Of a stretch of DNA of 64,000 bases, positions 16,952-25,550 are shown one piece after another. Positions within the stretch are counted from its first letter, which is position 1, and each line of letters opens with the position of its first letter. Under the pieces are notes generated by a model that saw nothing but the letters and a program-made list of their open reading frames with translations, was not told the DNA's origin and did not search any database. Position numbers and translations under genes: made by a program. This DNA is from Symplocastrum torsivum CPER-KK1 (GTDB taxonomy: Bacteria; Cyanobacteriota; Cyanobacteriia; Cyanobacteriales; Coleofasciculaceae): assembly GCA_019358875.1 (NCBI GenBank), contig JAHHIF010000017.1:62001-126000 (forward strand), in the 5' to 3' direction.

Positions 16952-18988
16952 CTACATCAAAAACACAAAGAATAATGCGATCGCAATTACTAGGCTCAAA
17001 CCTCCCAAAACAACAAAGATAAAAGGCTGAGCAGGGGGATTGTCTGGATTCTGCAATCTTTCTGTACTACTGGGTTGGGGCGCTTCCAGACCCTTAACTG
17101 AGTGTAGCCACTCTGCCACTCGTTTCGCCTTTGGCAAGTCTAAAGGTAATTTGGCTAAAGCTTCCTGCCAGAGAAGGATCGCGTTGTTGCGATCGCTTTG
17201 CTGCATCGAGAGAATTCCCATATTCGCTAGCGTCTGAGCTTCTCCATAACGGTCTTTTAGCTCCCGAAAAATTTCTAGGCTTTGCTGGTAGCACTCACTC
17301 GCTTTACCCCAATAATCCTGCCGAGAATACACATTACCCAGATTACCTAATGTCCTTGCTACTCCAGGGCGGTCTTCTAGCTCCTGAAAAATATTCAAGC
17401 TCTGCTTATAGCACTCACTCGCTTTACCCCAGTTACTCTGAAGAGAGTGAACATTACCCAAATTAATCAGGGTTTGAGCTTCCTGTAAGCGAGAATCCAA
17501 GTGATTATCGTCAAATGAATTACCTAAACTGCGGATTGCCTCCAACGCTACGAGATGAGTTTGTTCCCAGTCAAGCCAGTAGGCATAGGTATTAAAAAAG
17601 TTAACTAAGTTTCTTGCCAGTGGTACCACGATTTCCCACGCCTTCGCTTGATACGCCCAATCTATAGAGGCAAGCAGGTTTGTCCGTTCAAGCTCAAACC
17701 AGTTCAAGGCGACTACAAGCAAACTCTGTTCTGTAGCTTCTAAGGATTGATTCTTGCCTCCTAGCAAGACTCTGGCTATCTGGCGACGAGTTTCTGAGTT
17801 CAGCGCCAGACCAATCACTTGGGAGGTTTCAAGATACCACCGACTCACTCTTAAACGAGCCGCTTGTCGTGCCTCAGCGAGTTCCTCCTGAGCTAACTGC
17901 CCCCGTGCAAACAAGCGTACCAACTCGTGCAGACGGTAGCGTCCGGCGTTGGCTGGCTCTAGCAGTTGCTTATCTACCAAACACCCTAGAGATTCCTCCG
18001 CAATTGCTGGCTCAGACTTGAGTAGGGCAGTTGTTAGGGCTGAGGCAAAGTTGAGTCCAGTGAGTAATCCCAGTAAGCGAAAAAGACGGGCAGACGGTGC
18101 ATCCAACGATTGATAACTTAAGGCAAGCGTCGCTCGTACATCCAAATCGCTCAGATGTCGTTGTACAAGTCGTTGCCGCTCAGAAGCGAGTAGACTTGCG
18201 TAATCATTCAGTCGCCATAGTGGTTTAGTCTTCAGCGTGCCTCCAGTAATACGCAGTGCTAGGGGCAGACGATTACAAAGGTTGATGATTGTTTTAGTTG
18301 CTTCCAGTTCAGTCTGAGTACGCTCTCCTACGAGTTTCCCCAATAGTTCTAGAGCCTCTGTGTCTGTCATCACCGCTAGGTCAAGGACAGTAGCTCCCTC
18401 TAGGTTGGTAAGGTGTCCGCGTGTCGTGACCAAAACAGCACAGCTAGGGCTATCCGGCAGCAAAGGACGTATCTGAGCTTCGTCACGGGCGTTGTCCAGC
18501 AGTATGAAAACTCGTTTGCTAGATAGATGTGAACGGTAAAGAGCAGATCTATCCTTGAGGTCTTCAGGCATCGCTTGGTCATCTACACCCAAGCCTCGTA
18601 GAAAACTCGTCACTACCTCGAATGGTTCTAGAGGTTTGCTCTCAGTACCCCGCAGGTTGACATAGAGTTGAGCAGCCGGGAAATCTTGCTTTAATTGATG
18701 AGCAACCTGAATGGCAAGGGTTGATTTGCCGACACCTGCCATGCCAGTCACAATAGCAAATCCTTTTGCCGTCTCTCCAGTTTGTCGCAACTGAGTTGTC
18801 AGGCTCTCTATTGCTTCTTGACGACCTGTAAAATCGGCAAGCGCCGGGGGAAGCTGATGCACAGGCAGAGCAAGAGGTCGAACCAAGCTATCCTGAAACG
18901 TTTTCCTAACTGCGTTGTCGTCACCAACGACAGCCGCTTGCACTAATCCATGAAAGTGCAGTTCGTACCTTGGTCTATCCCCAGCCAT
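16952..18988 (-). CDS. STAND/NB-ARC NTPase with TPRs and C-terminal membrane anchor
   Basis: The 678-residue protein has an N-terminal stretch ending HFHGLVQAAVVGDDN, a linker leading to TGRQEAIESL, the P-loop GMAGVGKST (about 82-90), Walker B VFILLDNA, a TTR sensor (LVTTRGH) and GLPLAL-like NLCNRLPLALRI, so it is an NB-ARC (AP-ATPase) STAND switch. Two to three TPRs (about 505-600) and a tail of about 22 hydrophobic residues follow. STAND proteins sense a ligand through their repeats and activate an effector; many act in antiviral defence. No effector domain is recognised, except that the N-terminal stretch may recruit one. An upstream in-frame ATG at 19039 exists, but the ATG at 18988 has GGAG 8 bases before it. 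Confidence 0.85.
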   Translation of the reverse strand: MAGDRPRYELHFHGLVQAAVVGDDNAVRKTFQDSLVRPLALPVHQLPPALADFTGRQEAIESLTTQLRQTGETAKGFAIVTGMAGVGKSTLAIQVAHQLKQDFPAAQLYVNLRGTESKPLEPFEVVTSFLRGLGVDDQAMPEDLKDRSALYRSHLSSKRVFILLDNARDEAQIRPLLPDSPSCAVLVTTRGHLTNLEGATVLDLAVMTDTEALELLGKLVGERTQTELEATKTIINLCNRLPLALRITGGTLKTKPLWRLNDYASLLASERQRLVQRHLSDLDVRATLALSYQSLDAPSARLFRLLGLLTGLNFASALTTALLKSEPAIAEESLGCLVDKQLLEPANAGRYRLHELVRLFARGQLAQEELAEARQAARLRVSRWYLETSQVIGLALNSETRRQIARVLLGGKNQSLEATEQSLLVVALNWFELERTNLLASIDWAYQAKAWEIVVPLARNLVNFFNTYAYWLDWEQTHLVALEAIRSLGNSFDDNHLDSRLQEAQTLINLGNVHSLQSNWGKASECYKQSLNIFQELEDRPGVARTLGNLGNVYSRQDYWGKASECYQQSLEIFRELKDRYGEAQTLANMGILSMQQSDRNNAILLWQEALAKLPLDLPKAKRVAEWLHSVKGLEAPQPSSTERLQNPDNPPAQPFIFVVLGGLSLVIAIALFFVFLM

Positions 18989-19117
18989 TAATTGCTCCGG
19001 TAGATTGTTGCTAATTCCAGCGAGTGTATGGATGAACAAGAAAAGGCAGAGGGCAGATAGGATTTATCCCAATGTCGATAGTATGAGCCATAGGAGCGAC
19101 TGCTCAAGAGCAAGGGT

Positions 19118-19227
19118 CTAGTGCAGGACGGCGGCAATAACTATCCAGTCAAAAAGGTTAAAAAGCTTACTGTGCAAGCAATATTCCTTCTGCCTTCTGC
19201 CTCCCATCTTCTGCCTTCTTGCACTAG
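19118..19227. mobile_element. CTAGTGCA-ended inverted-repeat element, copy 1
   Basis: A 110-bp unit begins CTAGTGCA and ends TGCACTAG. It is clearly related over its whole length to the 90-bp unit at 32469-32558; the extra 20 bases are additional CTTCTGCC-type repeats. No coding capacity. It lies between the STAND gene and the first GTPase gene. Confidence 0.75.
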
Positions 19228-19318
19228 GGTTTCCATCTGAAGACTACATAAAAGCCCTCTGCCTCCTGCCTTTTGCCTTCTTCAAATGCGAAATGCACCT
19301 TAGATAAAGACCTCTTTT

Positions 19319-19879
19319 TTAAGGAGTTTGGGATAATTTCACATCGCTCTGTGAAGTTACAAGACCCATTAAAAGAACCAAAGCTTCCAGAACAGAGCTT
19401 CGATCAGTTGGATTAACATTCAAAACTGGAGGTCGATTTTTATCATTCATGTTGTAGCCCAGAGCTGAGATAATTTCTTCTGGAGCGAGGGCACCTGGGC
19501 AATCTCTATGAGTTAACCCCACAATCATGGGAATTTGTACTCGTTGGTTGATAAACGAAATAATCTCGCGGGTGTAAGAGAAATTCTCAGGTCGATGGGC
19601 TGCTACTAAGAGAACGTAACTGTGAGAATGTTTAATCAAAATATCCCACATAAAATCAAAGCGAGATTGACCTGGAGTCCCGTAGATATGCAAATCCATG
19701 CCTGAGTTCAGCCTGACTCTGCCAAAGTCTAATGCCACAGTTGTTTCTTTTTTAAGTAAAGTTGTTATATCAGTGGCATTACAGTCTGTCTCAATAACGT
19801 TTCTTTCACTGATTGTCCGAACAAAAGTAGACTTTCCCGCCCCCACAGCGCCTGCAATTACTGAACGCATTGTCTTCAT
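19319..19879 (-). CDS. Ras-like small GTPase (MglA/CvnD-type), copy 1
   Basis: The 186-residue protein has the G1 loop GAVGAGKS (10-17), a switch-II-like DFGR at about 51-54 and GTPGQ at 67-71, and a G4-like THRD at about 123-126 (in place of NKxD/TKxD). This pattern and the lack of any other domain fit the bacterial Ras-like GTPases that work with roadblock proteins (MglA in Myxococcus, CvnD in Streptomyces). It probably cycles between GTP and GDP forms to control a downstream partner. It is the last gene of an eight-gene - strand array and lies 150 bases after a roadblock gene. The second copy (21287-21940) is about as long in the GTPase core with a C-terminal extension. Confidence 0.9.
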   Translation of the reverse strand: MKTMRSVIAGAVGAGKSTFVRTISERNVIETDCNATDITTLLKKETTVALDFGRVRLNSGMDLHIYGTPGQSRFDFMWDILIKHSHSYVLLVAAHRPENFSYTREIISFINQRVQIPMIVGLTHRDCPGALAPEEIISALGYNMNDKNRPPVLNVNPTDRSSVLEALVLLMGLVTSQSDVKLSQTP

Positions 19880-20031
19880 TGCGATTTACTCCGTGAAAAT
19901 TTAATAGTATTTAGAGTGCAGAAGAGAATTTTGCTAGAGAGGCACCCGTACTTTTAAGTGAAGTTATCTATTCCACCAACGTTGCGGTGTTTATTCATGC
20001 CTCAAATTGGAGCATGAAGGTTAATTCCGGC

Positions 20032-20403
20032 TTACATCAAAGCCGATTTCAATTCGCCCAATGTCCGCTTAATTTCCAACATCAACACCCCTTGCTTGGC
20101 TGCCTTTCCCGCCAGCACAAGAAACACCGCATCTTCACCGCAACTGGTCAAAATGCTGAAGCCTTCCACGCCTTCTACATAGATGCGGTCAATATCACCG
20201 CGTGCGAGTTCTCTGCCGATGCGATCGCCTAAAGAAAGCATGGCGGCTGACATCGCTGAAACCCGCTCATCATCCATGCCACCAGGTAAGCTTGAAGCTA
20301 GAGGTAAACCATCCGGTGTTACCATCGCTGCACCCTGAACATCCGAGGTGGTTGAGACAAAGTTTCCGAGGATATATCCGAGTTTTTCCGAGTTGATTGC
20401 CAT
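20032..20403 (-). CDS. Roadblock/LC7 domain protein (MglB-like), copy 1
   Basis: The 123-residue single-domain protein has the roadblock landmarks DVQGAAMVTPDGLPLASSLP (about 21-40) and SCGEDAVFLVLAGKAAKQGV (about 88-107). Roadblock proteins form dimers that bind small GTPases, often as GTPase-activating partners. Copies 1 and 2 differ at only about five residues. The ribosome-site region (TAGGAATTCA before ATG) is also shared with copy 2. It precedes GTPase copy 1 by 152 bases. Confidence 0.93.
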   Translation of the reverse strand: MAINSEKLGYILGNFVSTTSDVQGAAMVTPDGLPLASSLPGGMDDERVSAMSAAMLSLGDRIGRELARGDIDRIYVEGVEGFSILTSCGEDAVFLVLAGKAAKQGVLMLEIKRTLGELKSALM

Positions 20404-21286
20404 TGAATTCCTACTTACTTGTATTACTAATTGTGTATTTGTCTCTTGCGAGAAACTAGTTGGTTAGAATCTGCTTGAATTAGAACTTGCGCCAGCTCCT
20501 AAAAATCTTCAGCAGGCTTTCATTGCCTTTTAGTTAATCGATATTTCGTAGTCACAGACATTATGAATATTGCTAGACAAGACAGATTAAATGCATTTTC
20601 TTAATAGCACTTACCTAGAAGATATTCATAAATCAAATTCTTGGTGCTTAATTCAGTTTTAGCAAAATATTTTTTGTAATTAGTGCGTTTTTGTTAGAGA
20701 TTTAATGAAACTAATATGTAGCGTTTGCAAAGGATATAATGGCTTGTTTTTGATAAATTAAGTAGTGCAATATTAAGAAATATATTATTAAAAAGTATGG
20801 AAAACATATTCAGCCAATGATATGGCATTTCTCAATTAAATGGCATACATTATAAATTTTTAAATCCAACTAAACCAACTACTTTTTATAAGCTCTCAAG
20901 TAATTGAGAACCTTGTAGGTCAAGCGTTTTAACTTATAAATTATGTAGTCTTAGTTCTGCCTTCTGCCCTCTCCATAAGAGCCTTTTGCTATACCATTGG
21001 CTCCTGTTCACTGACGAGGGCTTAGGTAAACCCTAACTAAACAAGCGAATATGGCACCTTCATCAGGAGCGTTTGGGAAGTCTTAAGCTGAATGTTACTG
21101 ACTTAACAAGAAAGGCAGGAGGCAGAGGGCTTTTATGTTTATTTTGATGCCCGACCCTCCTGCTTTCTGGCGATCGAAAAAGAGCAAGGCTCACTGGCTC
21201 CCGTTCAGGTTGGGTCAGAATCCCCTCAGAACGGAACATAAAAGCCTTCTGCGCTCTGCCCTCTGCTTCCCTTGCAGTTGCCTTGT
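20404..21286. other. Long gene-free region between GTPase copy 2 and roadblock copy 1
   Basis: The first 550 bases are strongly AT-rich; the rest contains CTTCTGCC-type repeats and the inverted-repeat element at 21114-21260. No supported ORF or RNA gene is present. As genes here run on -, this region holds the promoter of the roadblock-1/GTPase-1 pair. Confidence 0.6.
21114..21260. repeat. Inverted-repeat element with GGCAGAGGGCTTTTATGTT arms
   Basis: Arms of about 27 bases (21114-21140 and 21233-21260) are inverted copies with a few mismatches, around a 92-base core. A single arm in matching wording is also found at about 19248-19280. The right arm ends 26 bases from the stop codon of GTPase copy 2, so transcripts of that gene may end in this hairpin. 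Confidence 0.65.
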
Positions 21287-21940
21287 TTAGCGATCGCGTG
21301 AGAACTGCGGTCGGGGTAGACTAAAGCTACTTCTGTGACTGCTAGACTTCTGAAGCAGTTGACTCGCGTCTTTACTCTTAGCAGAACTGTTGACAGGTTG
21401 GTCAATACCACAGTTTGCAACCATCAGAGCCATTGAAGTCATCAGTGCTTCAATAACCGAAGCTCGATCATTTGGATTAATTTTCAAAACCGGGGGCCGA
21501 TTTCGGTCATTCAGGAAACCCAGTCTCATCATGATCTCCTCTGTTGCCCAAGTTCCTGGACAATCTGTATGAGTTAGACCAACAAGCATCGGAATTTGTA
21601 CTCGCTGGTCCATGAACGAGAGAATCTGACGAGCATAGTGAAAATCAGCAGGTCGATGCGCTGCTACTAGCAAAATATAGGTGTGTGCCCTTTGAATTAA
21701 AAAATCCCACATGAAATTAAAGCGAGATTGACCAGGAGTACCGTAGATTTGCAGATCCATCACCGAACCAAATGCCAATCTCCCAAAATCGAAGGCAACC
21801 GTGGTTTTTTGCTTCATGAGAGATACATCATCCGTAGCAGCACGATCAGTGTCTATCGTTTCAATTTCACTAATCGTCCGTACAAAAGTAGACTTACCAG
21901 ATCCTGGAGTCCCAGCAACTACTAAACGCATCGTTTTCAT
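21287..21940 (-). CDS. Ras-like small GTPase (MglA/CvnD-type), copy 2
   Basis: The 217-residue protein parallels copy 1: G1 loop GTPGSGKS (10-17), DFGR at about 51-54, GTPGQ at about 67-71 and THTD at about 123-126. It differs by a roughly 30-residue polar, serine-rich C-terminal tail (AKSKDASQLLQKSSSHRSSF) of unknown role, which might mediate localisation or binding. It follows roadblock copy 2 by 403 bases, mirroring the copy 1 pair. The start MKTMR is shared between both copies and each is preceded by a GCTCCG/ACTCCG sequence. Confidence 0.9.
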   Translation of the reverse strand: MKTMRLVVAGTPGSGKSTFVRTISEIETIDTDRAATDDVSLMKQKTTVAFDFGRLAFGSVMDLQIYGTPGQSRFNFMWDFLIQRAHTYILLVAAHRPADFHYARQILSFMDQRVQIPMLVGLTHTDCPGTWATEEIMMRLGFLNDRNRPPVLKINPNDRASVIEALMTSMALMVANCGIDQPVNSSAKSKDASQLLQKSSSHRSSFSLPRPQFSRDR

Positions 21941-22343
21941 TTGATTTTGCTCCGCAAAAACTTACCGAACTTGATCGAGTATTGGATGAAAGATCATGCA
22001 CCAGAATTGAAGTGACACAGAGCCTCAAACGTCTTATTCGCAGACTGATGATTACTTAATGAATCGCGCTTGACTCATCAGACTTTGCGTAAGCCCTGGT
22101 AGTGCTAGGTTAAATTCGACCCATGATTTCACTCTTATGACTCAATGATGACCGATTAACGGCTCCCTGGTAAACTAACGCAGCTTTTATTTACATTCAA
22201 CCTAACCCTTTAAAGGAGTTAGGCAAGGCTCAATACATCTATGATTTTCTGTGTTGTGTTTAGCAACAACTGTCATAAGGAGTATGCTTTTTGAATTAGC
22301 CTTGCTCTGAGGATTAATTCTATAGATAATCTTTCGGCACAAA
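21941..22343. other. Gap between roadblock copy 2 and GTPase copy 2
   Basis: About 400 bases without a supported ORF. A small palindrome (AACCCTTTAAAGGAGTTAGG) at about 22203-22222 is visible. No T-run terminator was found, so read-through from the roadblock gene remains possible. Confidence 0.5.
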
Positions 22344-22715
22344 TTACATCAAAGCCGATTTCAAATCACCCAGCGTCCGCTTAATTTCCAACATCAACAC
22401 CCCTTGCTTGGCTGCCTTTCCCGCTAGCACAAGAAACACGGCATCTTCACCACAACTGGTCAAAATGCTGAAGCCTTCCTGTCCTTCAACATAGATGCGG
22501 TCAATCTCACCACGGGCAAGTTCTCTGCCAATGCGATCGCCTAAAGAAAGCATGGCGGCTGACATCGCTGAAACCCGCTCATCATCCATACCACCAGGTA
22601 AGCTTGATGCTAGAGGTAAGCCATCCGGTGTTACCATCGCTGCACCCTGAACATCCGAAGTGGTTGAGACAAAGTTTCCGAGGATATGTCCGAGTTTTTC
22701 CGAGTTGATTGCCAT
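22344..22715 (-). CDS. Roadblock/LC7 domain protein (MglB-like), copy 2
   Basis: This 123-residue protein is nearly identical to copies 1 and 3, sharing the long segment from GNFVSTTSDV through to the C-terminus with only a handful of changes (for example GEIDR against GDIDR, and EGQEG against EGVEG). Similarity persists at DNA level including synonymous sites and about 50 bases of the leader shared with copy 1. This implies recent duplication or gene conversion. The protein is expected to pair with a Ras-like GTPase. Confidence 0.93.
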   Translation of the reverse strand: MAINSEKLGHILGNFVSTTSDVQGAAMVTPDGLPLASSLPGGMDDERVSAMSAAMLSLGDRIGRELARGEIDRIYVEGQEGFSILTSCGEDAVFLVLAGKAAKQGVLMLEIKRTLGDLKSALM

Positions 22716-23078
22716 TGAATTCCTACTTGTATTACTGATTGTTTATTTATCTCTTGAGAGAAACTGGCAGCGTTTAATTGTACTCAAACCTGTGCCAGTT
22801 GTGAAAATTATTGTGAGAGACTATCTCTCTTGTGTCTCGTCAACGTATTGGTGGAAGTAGATAGGTATAAAACCAAGGATGAGTCTGTAAAAACTAGTTG
22901 ATACGAACAGCAAGCGGTTGACATCTAAATTGGTGATTTTCAATCTGCTTATTGCTGTTCAGATAATTCCTAAAGCTTCAGTAACTCTATCGGTTTATGT
23001 TCACCCACCTACTTATCCTGTTTTAAGGGATGGCTAAGCGATGAAGTGTTGGATTTGCTTTCTTAGCAAAGACACGTT
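22716..23078. other. Gap between roadblock copies 3 and 2
   Basis: About 360 bases with no supported gene. A TTATG..CACCTACTTA-like stretch at about 22995-23015 resembles one arm of the 11409-11563 element, but no second arm was found. Confidence 0.5.
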
Positions 23079-23450
23079 CTACCTCAAAAGGGCTTTCAAC
23101 TCACCCAGAGTCCGCTTAATTTCCAACATCAACACTCCTTGCTTGGCTGCCTTTCCCGCTAGCACGAGAAACACGGCATCTTCACCACAACTGGTCAAAA
23201 TGCTGAAGCCTTCCTGTCCTTCAACATAGATGCGGTCAATCTCACCACGGGCAAGTTCTCTGCCAATGCGATCGCCTAAAGAAAGCATGGCGGCTGACAT
23301 CGCTGAAACCCGCTCATCATCCATCCCACCAGGTAAGCTTGATGCCAGAGGTAAACCATCGGGTGTTACCATCGCTGCACCCTGAACATCCGAGGTGGTT
23401 GAGACAAAGTTTCTCAGAACGTATCCCAGTTTGTCCGAATTGATTGCCAT
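23079..23450 (-). CDS. Roadblock/LC7 domain protein (MglB-like), copy 3
   Basis: The third 123-residue roadblock protein differs from copies 1 and 2 mainly at its ends (AINSDKLGYVLRNF at the start, GELKALLR at the end). The core from VSTTSDVQGA onwards is almost the same, including EGQEG shared with copy 2. Unlike the other two it is not directly followed by a GTPase but by roadblock copy 2. Its leader is different. It lies 134 bases after the V4R-like gene. Confidence 0.93.
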   Translation of the reverse strand: MAINSDKLGYVLRNFVSTTSDVQGAAMVTPDGLPLASSLPGGMDDERVSAMSAAMLSLGDRIGRELARGEIDRIYVEGQEGFSILTSCGEDAVFLVLAGKAAKQGVLMLEIKRTLGELKALLR

Positions 23451-23584
23451 TGTTGTATTCCTGCTCTAATTTTTAGATAGTACGATTCACGCGATTAATA
23501 CTTGGTGGAACTGGCAGCGTGAGATTGACACACAAACGATGTCAGTTGTGCCTAGCTTCTTGGGAAGCTTGTTCTCAGTTTTTG

Positions 23585-24070
23585 TTAGGTGAGGGTGATG
23601 TACTCTAATACATCATGAGTATCACCACGCAAGACAGACTTGGTGTGTGTACCCCGCAAGCGCTTCCCTAAAAACGCTTCCAAAAAGCCCTGGATTGCGC
23701 CTAAGGTAAAGGTACACTTGCGATTGGAACCCACTGATTCCCCCGCAGAGCAAACCGTTTCACGGGTATAGACTTTATAGACATCTCCGTCCTGTTCGAT
23801 CTTGTCAATAATACATAAGCGGGTGCCTCCAGTGCCTAAGACATCACTAACCTTACCCGTGACATCTTCCAGAGAGATTGTTTCTGCACTGTTAACCAAA
23901 CCGAGTTCTTCAGCTAACTTTTTGCCCCGTTGACGACCAGCAGAAATCAAGGCAATTGCCGCTGCTTTTTCACCGAGAGCTTCTTCTACACCAACAACGA
24001 CAGCTTTGAAGCAGACAATGCTGCTAAAATCTCCAAGTTCTTGACGTAAAGGATTCAACGTAACTGACAT
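23585..24070 (-). CDS. V4R-like (4-vinyl reductase fold) domain protein
   Basis: The 161-residue protein resembles stand-alone V4R domains: LGEKAAAIALISAGRQRGKK (about 32-51) matches the helical start, and RETVCSAGESVGSNRKCTFT (about 103-122, with C107 and C119) matches the cysteine-containing end seen in V4R and heme-NO-binding-like folds. V4R domains bind small hydrophobic molecules or metal and serve as sensors in regulators. The ligand here is unknown. It sits between the protoglobin and roadblock genes, which suggests a sensory input role (inference). AAGG lies about 9 bases before the ATG. Confidence 0.6.
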   Translation of the reverse strand: MSVTLNPLRQELGDFSSIVCFKAVVVGVEEALGEKAAAIALISAGRQRGKKLAEELGLVNSAETISLEDVTGKVSDVLGTGGTRLCIIDKIEQDGDVYKVYTRETVCSAGESVGSNRKCTFTLGAIQGFLEAFLGKRLRGTHTKSVLRGDTHDVLEYITLT

Positions 24071-24159
24071 AGGATTAACCTTTTTGAGTTGTGTTTAGGT
24101 TCTGAATGAACAGCTAAGCTTCCAAGAGTTTTATTGGTTCAGTAGAAGAAGCGTCCGAT

Positions 24160-24714
24160 TTACATTGAGCCTGCACCTGTTGCGATCAAGCGCCGGAACA
24201 AACCTTCAGTCCAGCCTGTTTCTTTGAGTACAGCTGCAGAAGAAACTTCAACGTAGGCTTGCTCAATAAACGCTAAATCGATCATGCAAATCCGACCGAG
24301 GGCATCCCGCAATTCTTCAGGTTTCCCATCTTTTTTTGTGCGTTTGCCAACTTCATTAACTACTGTTGCCATTGCTGGGACAACATGTTGAGGACCAATG
24401 CCAATTTGCACATGCACTAGACCAATACGCCAACGGCGATCGGCATAACCATTGCCCCAGTTATCCATCCCGGTAAACATTTCGTGAAACCATTGAATAA
24501 AGGTTTCACGTAAACGATGTATACGTCCTTCTTTCGCACTCATAATGGCATCCATTTCTGCATCACGACCTAAGTAGGCATAGAAATGATCAGCCATTTC
24601 TGAAGCAATTTCTTGACCCCAACTTTGGTGAGACATCAGAAGCGCTTTATCGGCTTCTGTAAAGGAAACACGCTTTTCCATCGTGGTCATAAATGTATGG
24701 GGTTCTAATGTCAT
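24160..24714 (-). CDS. Stand-alone protoglobin / globin-sensor domain protein, copy 1
   Basis: The 184-residue protein is a single globin of the protoglobin/globin-coupled-sensor class. The diagnostic F-helix segment is RRWRIGLVHVQIGI with the proximal heme ligand at H101, followed by GPQHVVPAM. Protoglobins bind O2, CO or NO. There is no attached signalling domain, unlike globin-coupled sensors, so output would need a partner protein. The V4R-like gene follows 89 bases downstream on the same strand. Start at the ATG at 24714, with GGAGCAAGAC about 5-14 bases upstream. Confidence 0.9.
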   Translation of the reverse strand: MTLEPHTFMTTMEKRVSFTEADKALLMSHQSWGQEIASEMADHFYAYLGRDAEMDAIMSAKEGRIHRLRETFIQWFHEMFTGMDNWGNGYADRRWRIGLVHVQIGIGPQHVVPAMATVVNEVGKRTKKDGKPEELRDALGRICMIDLAFIEQAYVEVSSAAVLKETGWTEGLFRRLIATGAGSM

Positions 24715-25550
24715 GTCTTGCTCCGGTTACTTTTAGTTTGACTTTGCTTTTCTTCTTCAGTTTTAGCAAGTTTACAGAGAGTTGTCTGTACTTATTTGTA
24801 AGCTTAATTACCTAATTTGCGTGTAGCTTTGATGAATTTTATCTTTTGCTTTACGTGAATTTTGTACTTAAAAAATAGCTACAAATTCCATTCAATAAAA
24901 GCCTGTTTTTTCACCTTCTATCCGTTTTATTAGGCGTAGCAGTTACAGATGCTCACTATAAGCCTTGTTACTAACTCATTCAGATGTTGTTGGCTAAATC
25001 CGGATAGTTTTCTTGGCTAATTTGCTATTTACATCAAGATTATTTGACTTTACTTTTTCGAGACTATAATAAGTTTTGAGGGCAACTTACTTTTATTGGA
25101 TTTATAACTAAAACAACACTTAGATTGTTTTTGGAACTAGATTCAGTAGCTTAATAAAAAGTAAAATAGTTCAAGCTTTATAGGTTTGCTTCAACAGATG
25201 AGAAGTGTTTCTGACATTATCCTTCTCACTAACAAGATTAGTAAACACTCTTGTTGATTAAGGGAGCTAAAATACACGGCAGATAAGAACCTATCCGAAA
25301 AGCCTATGCACACTGGGTGAACATCGGTGTACCCTCTCTAGGGAATTGGAAGCCGTTATCGCATCTATATCTAGAGTTTCAAATCTTGAAAACGCGCTTT
25401 TCGGATAGGTTCTTAATAATTCATCACACTAATGGTGATGACTGAAGAGGCAGAAAGAACATAGCAGCAGTTCGGTTCACTTATTCGCCCTGAGATAGAA
25501 GTTGTGTCGCATCCTATCTTCAGGATTTCAGTCCTAAACTTGTATGTACT
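24715..25550. other. Long gene-free region between the protoglobin genes
   Basis: About 570 bases of AT-rich sequence lie directly upstream of protoglobin copy 1 and then a MITE-like element (25286-25413). No supported ORF or RNA gene was seen. The promoter for the rest of the array is presumably here. Confidence 0.6.
25286..25413. mobile_element. MITE with perfect 18-19 bp inverted ends and TA flanks
   Basis: AGAACCTATCCGAAAAGC at the left end and its exact reverse complement at the right end bound a 128-bp unit. Each side is flanked by the dinucleotide TA, as expected for a TA target-site duplication of the IS630/Tc1-mariner type. There is no transposase. The core contains a smaller imperfect palindrome (CCTCTCTAGGGA region). 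Confidence 0.85.

Noticed and set aside
22995..23015. Single sequence resembling one arm of the 11409-11563 element
   Set aside because: It contains an insertion and no matching second arm is nearby.
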